Assembly: GCA_940671915.1 (NCBI GenBank)
Contig: CALNVZ010002100.1
Span: 6,261,861 to 6,325,860 of the forward strand
From: Paracentrotus lividus
Lineage: Eukaryota; Echinodermata; Echinoidea; Camarodonta; Echinidae
DNA length: 64,000 nucleotides
Direction: 5' to 3'
The translations under genes were made by a program, and so were the position numbers. Numbering within the stretch: the stretch's first letter is position 1; each line of letters begins with the position of its first letter. The notes beneath the pieces were generated by a model. That model was not told the origin of the DNA and ran no database searches. It saw only the letters and a list, made by a program, of their open reading frames with translations. Below are positions 27,001-39,800 of the stretch, in pieces.

Positions 27001-30000
27001 AAGGTGTTAAATATTTTTATCTGTTGTGGTTGTGATTCTTTGAACTTGGTTTGTGGAATTAGCAACCTGTTATTCAGTGCATTGACCTTTGAAACCAATT
27101 ACTACTGTAGCTATAGCAACAGTAGAGTAGGATGATATGTCCATCAGGTGAGAGAATATCACAGATAAATATAGCACTGCCAATAACTGTAATTGGATAA
27201 GGTCTAATCCTAGAGATTGACCCAGATTAAACTAGTACAGGCAAGTGGCCTAGCTAGGAATTTGAACTTGATAAAAGGGTAAATCAAGTAGGCTTTAATT
27301 GTTTCCATGGTGCACCTTTGCCAAATATCCCTGACCAGTTGACTATATCTTCCTTCTTTTTCTTTTGTTGTTAATTTTCATATCAAAACTCATGAACTAA
27401 CTTATGTGAGTTGATGTACAGTAATCTGCCCTCATGACGTGCCCTCAAACATATATGCAGGAGCCGTGGGGGGGGGGGGGCTTCAGCGCCCACTTTATTC
27501 AGCAAACGTGTACAAAAACACAAAAATGAACATAGATTTGTAATTTAGCCTGTTCAACCCCCACTTTTGGCTAACCCCCTCCACTTTCAAAAATGCTCCG
27601 CGGCCCCTTTTATGGAATATTATTGAATTATTATGATTTATTTTTAATATTATGTTCAAAACAAGGAAGATCTTTTATCACATTGTAAAGAACTATACGA
27701 TGTGTTGTTTTTGCATAAGATCCTAATGTGGCATAACTCTGGTTTGTTCTATTTTAGAGATATTATTGAAGGTCCTTGTCAAATAAAAGTTAAAAATCTG
27801 GCCTTGTTTCAAAACTTTTATTAATAATCTCCTTGACAGAGCTGAACTTGGAGATCTTCTTTCCTTATTTAGCCCAAACTTTTTTTGTCTCGTGTCATCT
27901 TGAAATTCAAACCACACAATCTGCTATCGATTCCACATGAGAGGGAAATTAATGTTGACTACTGTCTTTAACTGTTGCTAACATTCTAGCCTTCTCTTTA
28001 GATACATCCCACAATAATAATTAATCCAGATACACGTTCGAGGAAGGATGAGAAATTAGTCTTTTCTGTCTTTTTTCTTTTTGGCAGGATCTAATGTTCT
28101 TAAAGCAGCCAACATTTTGTATGATGTTCTCTGCAGACTTTGAGTGGGAGACAGTACTAATGTTGTTTTAATGAAAGTCTTGCCAACAAAATGTTTGCAT
28201 TACAATATACTTGTTGATGGAAATTCCCAGTACAGTCTGTTCAATGGCTTATTAAACGTTCTAGATATCCATCAACACATTTTAATACGCTCTCATACAT
28301 AATATTATTTTGGTGGAAATACAATACTGTTCCCAAATGCACTTTAGTCATGTATTATTCTAGTAAATTTTTTGTTAGGTTTCTTATTACATACCATTTC
28401 CATCCTCTTTCTTTTACTTTCATGTTCTTTGTTTTCATAATTTATCTCTGAAGGAAAATATTGGTAGATAATTATTGAAACTTTTTTTTTTCATGTGTCA
28501 TCATATTTTTTGCTTTACATGTTTGTTAGTGCATATTTTTGTTGAAGTGTTTACTTAAATTTTAGCTAAAACTTTCATGAAACTAGTACAGTAGATGACA
28601 CAATATAAAAAGGGCCATTTTGACTCGCCCCTTCTGTTTGGTTCGATCTATGGAATGATATTGCCATTCTGATTGTAATTGTATGCTCTCTTGTACTGTC
28701 ATCCACTTGTGTAGCATCAATCAAACTAAAAGAGAGAGAAAGGGAGAGAATATTATATACTTTGAAATCTGTGGTACACTGTTAATGCATCCCTTGAGCA
28801 TCCATTGTATATTGAACCTCAAAGGAATAAGAATGATCTTAGGCCATAAATTAAACTTAACTAACAAATCAATATAAATCAGATACATGGAGAAAACCCA
28901 ACTATCCTAATTTAACCATAGATAGTGGGGCCACCTATCGTCAGAATATTGGCTTCGTTTGCAAGTCATGTTAATGTTTGGCAACATCTATAAATATCAG
29001 GGCTGTGAAATCTCCGATTTTACGCGGAATTCCGATTTTTTCCCTCAAACACCAATCTACATTTTCCGCGTTTTTTTTTCCTTCCCGGATCGAGATCCGA
29101 AAGTCGGAAACGCGCGCTTCAGAAAAGCGGTAAACTTCAGTTCTCAGCTCAGGCATAATTGTCCATAGAAAAGCATATAAACCTCGCACTGAAGTTAGCT
29201 AGTATTCTTGCGACGGAAAAAAAACCACCAAAATTTACCCTTTTTTCAGTAGCTTAATCATTCTCACATGCGCACATGCCGACAAACCACCGCTCATAAC
29301 GTATCCACGCAAGTAGTACCGCGTAACTGACTGCGAAAACAATTCATATTGCAGTGCATAGAATATGTGCACGCTCGCCGAGACTTCTTGGAAACACAAG
29401 TGGAGCTCATCCAAACGACCGAAAACGTGAGTAATTTATCGACTTTGGAAAATCGCACGCGCATTTTAGCCATTCACATACGGTGAGCGAGCTATACTAC
29501 CGCCGAATCCAACCCGGAAGCGACATTGACCGCCGATCGCGGCGGCGGAGTGAATTTTGAGCCCCGCTCAGTCGCGTACGGCAAACCGGGATTGAGATTG
29601 CCGAAACCACCGGCGGTCAAAATCTTGATATTCGGACCGGCGTCCGGAATCAGCCGCGCACTGATAGTTGAGAGTTGCCTGCTGTTTTTTTTTCAACTTG
29701 TTACCAGCAAATGCCAGGTGCCAGGCAGCAGATTATTTAGAAGTACAGTGTTTGTCCCAGATGCAAATTTTCAAGCCTCAAATACCAAGGTATGGAAAAA
29801 ATTAAGTGTTTTTTTCTCAAAAACAGCAATTGAAATTGATAGAAATAGTCTCCAAAATTAGCCTAAGTTGCACCAGAGACCCCGGCCTTAAGGGACTTTG
29901 CGCTTCGCGCTCGTGATGTGCGCTTCGCGCACATAGGGTTCGCGCACATTATTCACTTCAGATTTTTTCAGACTTTTTTTTTAACCAGCTCTCACACCCC

Positions 30001-33000
30001 TGAAATATGTTCTACTTGATCACACAAATCAGAAAATATATGTCTCCAATTTTTAAATTGACCTTTTGTGACCCCAAATGGAGGTCAAAGGTCAGGCTTC
30101 ATTAACATAAACATAATTTTCTTCTAATTGTGTCAAATTTGGTATCAAATTGTAGGTAATTTTATAACTAGCAATTAAGTCTATTAACAATTTTCACACG
30201 ACCAGCCAGTTTTTAGCAATATGCAAATTAGTCTATTTATGCATAAATCAATGCATAATTGAGTCAAGCTTCACGACAATCAGACATAACATATCCACAG
30301 ACAATATTAATAGCAACTAATCAAGAATACAGCATAGGTCATACTAGCCTGATATTGCTGCCACATTCTGGTGACCCTTATGACCTTAAAATTAGGGTAA
30401 AGGTCAATTTATATGATGATTAACAACCTGGGAGCAATATCAGGCTAGTATGACCTATGTTGTATTCTTGATTAGTTGCTATTAATATTGTCTGTGGATA
30501 TGTTATGTCTGATTGTCGTGAAGCTTGACTCAATTATGCATTGATTTATGCATAAATACACTAATTGGCATATTGCTCAAAACTGGTTGGTCGGGTGAAA
30601 AAATGTAAATAGACTAAATTGCTAGTTATAAAATTACCTACAATTTAATACCAATATTGGCACAATTTGAAGAAAATTATGTTTATGTTAATGAAGCCTG
30701 ACCTTTGACCTCCATTTTGGGTCACAAAAGGTCAATTAAAAAAATGGAGACATATATTTTCTGATTCGTGTGATCAAGTAGAACATATTTATAGATGTTG
30801 CCAAACATTAACATGACTTGCAAACGAAACTACATACGTGGCCCCACTAATACCTTCTTGATTCAAATGATGAAACGGAAAGTGGGAAACGTTTTTCCTA
30901 GTAAAATCTATTTGATTTCTTCTTGCGTGCACTCTTAATGCAACAATTGCAAGAGTTTTATGGTTCAGCATATATACATTGCCCATATTGTTACCATGAC
31001 AATTCTATATACAATGTATGTTGGTATATAATTATAAATAAATACATTTTGGACTGCAATTAGATAAATCAAACAGTAACTATTTGGAAATTTTAAAACA
31101 AGACATTGTAACCAAACTTTGGATTTCACAGATGAAACAAATGTGGAATGAATATTGATTATATTTTAATAAGGTTATGAAGAAAAACATACATACAGGC
31201 GAACGTATATTTTTTTCCAATCTACACAAATTAAAATACAAATCATATATCAAATGTGTATTTTTAGTACAGATTTGAGTCATATTTTCGGTGAACATAT
31301 ATATTCAAATGATTTATGCAGTGCTCTCTCGAAGAACAGGTTCAGAAATGGACTTGAAATTAAGCTATCCTGTTTTTTTTTTTTTGGGGGGGGGGGGGGA
31401 ATGAAATAAAATACATTAGTTAATAAATTGTAATTTTTGGAAATTGGAATATTTTGTACAATTTCCCAAGTTTGTGAATGCTGTTTTCACATCTTCAGAA
31501 GATAAAAGAGCTTAATTCCAAAAGGAGCTAAATAAAACTTTGATGAAATTGAGTTAAGGCGATGACCAATAATTTAGGTTGCTACCTGTGTTTGAACAAA
31601 GATTTAACCCTAATTTTGAGAACTATTATAACAAAATGTAATGCACCTTTTGGTATCACTTTTATATCAACGCCTGTACAAAATTTGGCAAAAGAAAGCT
31701 TGTATATTGGAAGTTACAAAAGTGGCTTTAGCCCCCTTTTGAAATGAACACTTTCTTTGTAGACTAAGTTTAAATAAAAATTATTACAGAGAGTAAATTA
31801 GATAAGGTGTTTTCCATGATTTGACTTTAAAGGCCTAAATGAAAATGCAATGTAGCCGTCATTACGATTTGTGACAATTCATGGCATCATTTATAAATGT
31901 GTTAATCCTATTTTGTACATTTTATTATGAAGATAGGGAATACAATTTATGCCGGTCAACTATGAGTACTTTGTTAAGAGGACATAGCTCAAATATTTTG
32001 CTTTCTATACTTCCATGTTTGGTAAATGGGGGGTTTAAGCACTGCAGCAGAAAAATTCTTCCGACATCAGAAATCATCATCAATACCACATCCTTTGGGG
32101 AAATAGGGTCTTTAGGCTGGAAATGTTAATACCAGGTAGTTCCAGTAACGGATCTAGCAATATGTCACACAATTGAAAGTATCGGCCCATGCCCAAACAT
32201 AAAAGAGCTGCTATTATCCCCAGACAATTGGGCCTGTATTATTATTATTATTATTATTATTATTTATTTGACCAAAAGGTATACATGTTTTATACAATAT
32301 AAGAGATGACATACAATGTAAAAGCATGACATATACAAAAACAAAAGGAGATAAGAAAAGAGAAATGAACAGTGCTACATGCTGGTCAGGGGTGACAAAC
32401 GTTGCTCGGAAGCATGTCTTAATATATTAAAATTTAGAATCCTGGATCCGTGCCTGAGTTCCCTCATATTCTAGTGTAATTTACCCACTCCAAATTCAAA
32501 TAATTTATCAGGAAACGGATTGGACAAGGATTGAGCATGGATCAGACAAGAACGTTATGGTAAATTATGTGATGCATGCCATGTGAGTCTAACTATTAGG
32601 TTTGGTTGGAACCGATTATGTATAAGATTGCATGATCATAATGAAATTATGATTTATTCTTCAGGTCCACTCGCATTTAATGAAATCTATTTAAATTGTG
32701 AAATGTCCACTTGCATCCAATGTTATATTTAATTTTCACTGTTAACATAATCTGCATCATCACTAAATACCAATGATTGTAAAGTATGTTGTGCTAGGAT
32801 TTTTCTCTTTGCATTTCAATTTATTCGGTGCCTGTGTCAAAAGCATATGTTACCAATTTAAATCTATTTAGAATTGTAAATTGTGCACAGTCAAATTTTT
32901 TTCTGGATCGAATCTGCATGTAGTTGGAGACTGCATGCAATTGTTGATGGTCATAAAAATGCACAAAATGATAAACCGCATACTCTCACCATACGGTCGT

Positions 33001-36000
33001 TTTCTATGCTTAAAGTCTTTTTCACTAACTGTTCTACATGTTCAATAATCATTTTCATTCAAAAGATTATTATTAATATGCATGAAAGGATTTTGATTTC
33101 AAGAATGATACTTCCTTTAATGTGGACTTTAAATGGGAAATTTGTTTTCATACATTTAGGCAACTGGAATAAAGAGAAACGGCAACACAGGATTGTATGA
33201 CACATTCTCCAGTGACATTTTATCTAATCAATTTCTAACTTTAACACAATTCCTAAATTCAACCATGTACCCAAGACTATACCAAAGCCTACATTAAAAC
33301 ATAAATCACAAACACTTAAGTCAAGAGCAAACCCCCAGAAACCAGTGAAGCTTCCGTTCAATGATTTTTTAAAATTATAAATTCGATATTTAAGTCTTGT
33401 TTATTCTCAGTGCTGATCAAAAAACAATTTTCTTCATTTTTCGCAGGACAAAGAAGAAAAGATCTTCAACCAGTTCCACTACACAGCCTGGCCTGATCAT
33501 GGAGTTCCCAAATCAGTCACACCTATCCTAGATATGATCAAACTAGTCAGAGAGTACCAAAAAGCAGAGGACCCACCTATAGTCGTCCATTGCAGGTTAG
33601 TCAGTCAATATTGTTATCATCAGGACCCACCTATAGTTGTTTATTGCATGTTAATAGTTAGTCAATAATGTTGTCACTTGCCAGACATTAGATATGATCT
33701 GACTTGTCAGAGAGTTTCAAAAAGCAGTCATCAATTGCAGGTTAGTCATAATATTGTTGTCATTAGTCAGATTAGATAAGATCAAACTCGTTGGAGAGTA
33801 CCAAAAAGCAGAGGACCCACCTACAGTCGTCCATTGCCAGTTAGTCAGTCAATATTGTTATCATCAGTGAGACATTAGATATGGCAAACTAGTCAGAGAG
33901 TACCATAAAAGAAGAGGACGCACCTATAGTTGGCTGTTGCAGGTTAGTCACTCAATATTGTTATGAGTCAGACATCAGATAAACTATACATCAGTCAAAT
34001 TGATTTTTTTTACCAAAATTGGGCAAAAGCAACCCCTGCATTTCAATAGTCTAAGAAACCTTTTGTTCCTTATGAATGGACTCCGGAAGACTTACCCCAA
34101 TCAATGAAAGATTGATCAGATTGCCAGCCAGGGTCGCTTCTGCCTAAACTTCGTACAAGCTTGTATTGACAGAGGTTTTTGAAAGCTCGAGTACTCTGTC
34201 ATTCTTGACAACACTGGTATAAGTTTGGTATCAGTTGATAGAATATGAGTTATTCCTTCACATAAAATAAAAAAACTTAATGTCACATAGGCTATACCAT
34301 TTTAATATGAGGCTCTTAAAGTTGGGTTTACTTTTTTTCTGGGATGCACTGTAGATATAGAACAACAACAAAAACTTGCTTTTTAACAAAGAAAATGCAT
34401 GTTTGCACCCACATGACGTCAGCTAAAATTGTATTGAGAAAGCGCTTTTATTTTCCTATAGATATCTTGTAAATTAGGCCTGATGATAACCCATTCAAAC
34501 TGGATATTTTAAGACATTAAACTATTTTTGTACTTCTCATAATCCTTGCATTTCTGTTACCACCTCCTACAAGAGACAACTCAGGAAGATGTTCGAGCTC
34601 TTGGAGATTAAATGATCAACACTTGCTTGATCTCAAGAGGGGGGATATTGCTTGTACATGAACATTGTGTATTTCTGTGTTAAAGATTTCCTCTAGAAGG
34701 ATATATGCCGTGAAACCAAATGCGGGGATGAGTTATATTTAGATAGACAGTGAAGACAATTCCTCTCATCTCTTAAAGCTTACCCACTTGAATGATGAAT
34801 AGTTGATGTTCTGGAGAAGTATTATAATAAATATGCATTCAGGTTCCTTACAGAAAGATGGATTACTTTTTATGAGCTCATCTCTTAAATTTAAAATTAT
34901 ATGTAATGTACTTTCATTTTGGGTAAGAACTCAAGTTAAAGGTTCAAAAGTATGTAGGCGTGTCTACAAAACTTTAAATCAGCTTAAATGTTACATCACC
35001 TTTCATCATCAAATGATGCAAACAAAAAACAAATTTACCTTGTTTTTCTAATAATGTTTATCTTCTTCCTTCTTAATCGTATTGTATGTAGGTTTTATTC
35101 TTTTTTTTTTTTTTTTCTTGAATCAATAAAATCACATGTACACGGATTCAACTGAATTTTCTTATTTAAAATATAAGGGCTCCAATTAATAAAATATATC
35201 TAGAAAATATCATTTAACACTTGTTTTACATGATAAAGGACTTCTTTTTGATAGATTTAGTAAAGAGATAACTTTGAATTAGACAACATAAGGATTGAGA
35301 ATTATGGACCCCATAGCTTCAATGATTTCCCTAATGAGAGTCCATCCTGGATGTAATACGGATGTCATTAGATTTTATCTATTCTCTCTAGTGATTATTA
35401 CTTGCCATAAATCATATTTTAAAGGGATACTGATTTGTGCTTGTTGTTTCATATATTCAATTAGTACTTCACTTCATAATTCTCATTACTTGATGGCAAT
35501 AAAAGGGAGAGACTACTAAAAATACACTAGATGGTTGCAGTCACATTGGACAAATTTAGTCTCAGATAATTTTGGTTAGGCTCAGCCAGTGTTTCCATTT
35601 GTATGAAATCATTTGGAGTCTTCAGTGCCAGCAAACTTCTTTTTGGTTGATATTGCATGCTCTGCTTTTTGATGAAATATGCAATTTGATTCACAAATAT
35701 TATAATGGTAAATGGACCAATCAAGTCATGAATGAACAAGAATTTGCAAAAATTTCCTGGTACTTCAGGAGGTACAAATCCTCTCCAATGTTCTGTAAGC
35801 TGCACTAGGTTCTATGGGGATCGTTCATTCGCTCATGCTGTTCCTCTACATTGGAATGATATTTATTCTCACCTGAAAATTTGTTCCTCAGTATCACAGT
35901 TTAAAGCCCTTCTCAAAACATACTTATTCAAAGAATATTCCTTGTGAATCACAGTTTGGCCAATTTCCTGGTCTTTTCTATACTATTTCCCTTTTCTTTT

Positions 36001-36839
36001 CGTAAAAGTTTGTAGAGACGTCTTGTCAGTGATACATGCTATAAAAGAATCATGTTATTATTATTATTACATTTCATTCACACCTCAAAAAATCAAGATA
36101 AAGCATAAAAATCTATGTTCCGGTATGACTGTAACTAGCAACCATGCATCCATCCCTGCTCATGTAATTACATGGCCTGATGAAGCAAGCCTGTCAACAC
36201 TACCTAATTGGAGATCTGGACACTGAGCTTTCTTATATTGAGGGATTGTATGTTGTTTTATTGGGGATTGTTGGGCGCATCAACGGTTTTCAGGATTGGA
36301 TATGGAAAGGTCAAGAAACCAAAATTACATGATTTGGCTGGCCTCCTAAAAGTAAAAGGGTAATTGCAGGAAATGTTTTATATGAAAATAATTAAGTTAA
36401 TAATTTGAAATATTTAAAACGATGATACCCTCATATTATCAAATGCTCTTAAGTTATTTTGACCTTTCTAAAGGTTCATGCTCTTTGCAGATATCGAAAT
36501 GTAACCTGTGGTGACACTGAGAATACTGTATACATCAAAGTTATTTTCAAATATCATAGAATAAATATTATAGATTCCTCTTTGACTTTAAATTAACCAA
36601 CTACCTGAAAAATAGTTGATTATTAGTTTGTCCAAACGTCTAATAAGGGACTACATCAGGCTGTAAAAAGCCTAACCATCCCCCTTCATTTTACATTAAA
36701 TGCTTATGCATTTTGAAAGTGTAAGTCATAATAAGGAATAAATAAGTAAATTGATAAGCCATGAAGAACAGCACAATGAAGTGTGAAAAGAGCAGTACAA
36801 GGTTGATACCAAAAAATAAGACAAATTCTACAAATTCTA

Positions 36840-36875
<36 letters not shown>

Positions 36876-39800
36876 GGTAGAACCTAATGAGGATGATTCA
36901 TGTTACGTGATTGGTCCCTTAGGCATTAGACTTACCCAATATCGAGGGCAGGTGATTTGTTCTGTTTGGATATTTTATGCACATATGAACAAATAATGAG
37001 TTTAAACTTGGGAGTGTCTCATTGTATATCCCCGGGTATATCCATGGTTAAAAAAAAAGAAAAAAAGAAGCAGCTACTGGTAGTGGTATAACCTGAATTA
37101 TTGAAAGGAAAACAATTTTTAAAAACTAAATGAAGATGGTTCTTAGGACAGTTATTAGGAGATAAATTAGTGACATTGATGAAGCAATACAATTGTTATT
37201 AGTTTGATGGATTGGTTAATTTTGAGTCTATAGAGTGCGTACATGTATAAGTAAGCAACCATGGGGCCTTTAATACAAAGGCCACTAGTGCATCAACTTG
37301 GTTTCAAGTTACATGTATGTGTGCCAGTACATTTAAGGGCAGTATCTGAAAAGAAAACAAAATCTATGTATACATCTTGAAAATATCTCTGGAAATGTTC
37401 TCAAAACATCCCAAGATTCTTCCTATTTCAGAAATCTGAGCATTACCAGGTCCTTCTTCTTGAGAGTAATCATTGCTTAGAAGGTTCCACTTTTAAAAAG
37501 GAAGTTACCACCCATAAAAACTCCATATTTTAATAACATACAGTCTGTGTCAAATAAAATGGTACAGTCTGGGAAAAAATAATGTAGGTGTGAAATCTTT
37601 TCAAATAATGTGTGTATGTTGTACCAAATTAAAGCCAAAAGATTTTCCCTTGTGATGCACTGTGTTCTGTATAATCTTCGTTCGTTAAACAAAAGTTATG
37701 CTAAAATTTGTGCGACGAGGAACAAATCGAAATTACGCACGTTTATTATTCCATTATGCGAAACCTACACAAAAAGCATGGACGTTTTGCGAAAATGGAT
37801 TTTTCTTGACTGTAGAAAACTGGTCATATCTCAAAATTATAGCACCAAATGTGATGAAAAAAATTGCAGAAGAAAGTCCGATTATCCTGCTTTATGAAAA
37901 TACCAAACAATACCAGGTTCTAATTAATATTCATACTATAAACAAAATGTTTTCCGACTGTACCATTTTTTTTTACACAGACTGTATAAACAAAAAACAT
38001 CATTTCTCGATTTTCAAGCATTTGCACGAAGATTCAAGTCAGGATCATTAGAAACATAACTTTGAGAGTTTGACATTCAGCTTGATTGCCATACCATCCT
38101 GTGACATTTTCAAGGTCATCAATTATAATATCCCTTTACTTCCTGACATTCTTAACAGCCACTAAAAATTTAATTTTACATCTTTATGTTTCTCTCCCAT
38201 AATTTATGATCTTCACATTACACATTTTCTTTGAGAGTACAGTTTTAGAATTAGGTTGATTTAGTTGTAAGGCAGAGGTTGGGTACAAGTCTGTTTTTAT
38301 GATACAAGAGATCGACATTCCTGGGGAAATAACCAATATCCTATTGCAGATATTTCATCTTTCCTTATGAAATGTGACCTTTTGATATATTCCCCTCCAT
38401 AGTGGATTGAATGTACCATTAGGTACATGTCTCATCTTGGGGTAGAGAATCTTACAGTTTGGAAAAAATTCAAAGACCAAATAAAAATGAGGATTAGATA
38501 TTAACTCTAGTAATGACACAAGCATGGACATATGATATTTTATTTTCCATTTAACCCGTTGGGGACTGAGCCCGAATATATTCGGGCTGAGGTCTATAGG
38601 AAATGTGTGTTATAGCCAAATCAGCTCGTCTCCATCAGGTTAATTTTAGGGATATTGGGACTGATATACATGTAAAGGTAGGTGAACTTAAGTTTATGGC
38701 AATTTTTTCACAGACTGTTACTGAGAACCAATTGGTTTTCAGTGGCGGATCCACGCAAAGGTGCAGGGGACACATGCCCCCCCCCCCCCTCGTGAAATTT
38801 GAAAAGCACTCATCGACTGTACATTTTAAATTTCAGAAAATTTCAGCACCGCCCCCTATCAGGCCTGATGCCCCCCCCCTCCCCATTTGAAAATCCGGGA
38901 TCTGCCACTGGTGTTATTCTCTCACATGTATTCATTAGCATATATTGGTAGTAGGCTATTGAATGACAGAATAAATGATGTAGGAATAAATTGAATTACT
39001 TTTTGGTCCATTCATATTTCTTATCCATATTTGATTTGTATTCCATTTCTGATGGCAAGTGTAAAATATAATAAATGTGCATATTTCTATGTAATTGTAG
39101 TGGAGATTCCAATAATAATAACATACCTTATCACTCTGATTTAGAACTTATGACATGAAACAACAATCTTTCTATCTCAGCATATATTTATGTGCAATCA
39201 GTGAGCAATAACATGACATCCCCAATCATCCCCAATGACACGCATAACAACTTTTTCTAGTATTTCTATTCCAAATGTAATTATAGTGGAGATTCTAATA
39301 GCAACATACCTGATCAATATGATTTCAAACTTATGACATAAATAACAAACATAGGTCTGTATATATTCATGTGCATTCATGTGCAGTAACATGACGTCTC
39401 CAATGATAATAGATAATGACATGCATGTCAAACACAATGGAGTTATATCTCAACCATTGCCATCTGTTCATCTAATCATGTCCTAATTCTAACCCCTCTT
39501 CATACTATAAATAACTAATCAGAGGGGGTTTTACCTACTAATCTACCTGTTAGCATTGACCCACGTTGTGTTCTTGACAGGTAGAATCCACAGGTCCCGC
39601 CCCAAAGTAATACCCTGAATTACCCACATCCCCTTCTCTCTCTTTCATAATTTCGAAGACCCTCTCTCTCTCTCTCTCTCTCTCCTCCCCCCCCCCTCTC
39701 TCTCTCTTCTCTCTCTCTCCCTCCCTCCCTCTCTTCTATAAATGATAATGGGGCTTAGAACTAAACGTGGAGTCCATGAACTAAATAAACCAATTAGAAT

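Larger units (their letters stand above)
11537..33446 (+). other. Intron 5 (21.9 kb), transposon-rich
   Basis: The largest intron. It contains the nested complex 11934-22140, the MITE with assembly gap 22394-23270, tandem repeats 23422-23578, MITEs at 24255-24518 and 25223-25603, a 74 bp triple repeat at 25765-25980, a CAGGRGCCG element at 27458-27609 and the foldback 28925-30847. In 26000-27400, 27610-28920 and 30850-33440 I see only AT-rich unique-looking sequence, homopolymers (31375-31400) and a (TTA)n run at 32237-32263. Confidence 0.85.

Noticed and set aside
29526..29861. 111-codon frame in the nested CpG-rich element as a transposase
   Set aside because: No catalytic or DNA-binding motif is visible, and the high GC alone makes long frames likely.
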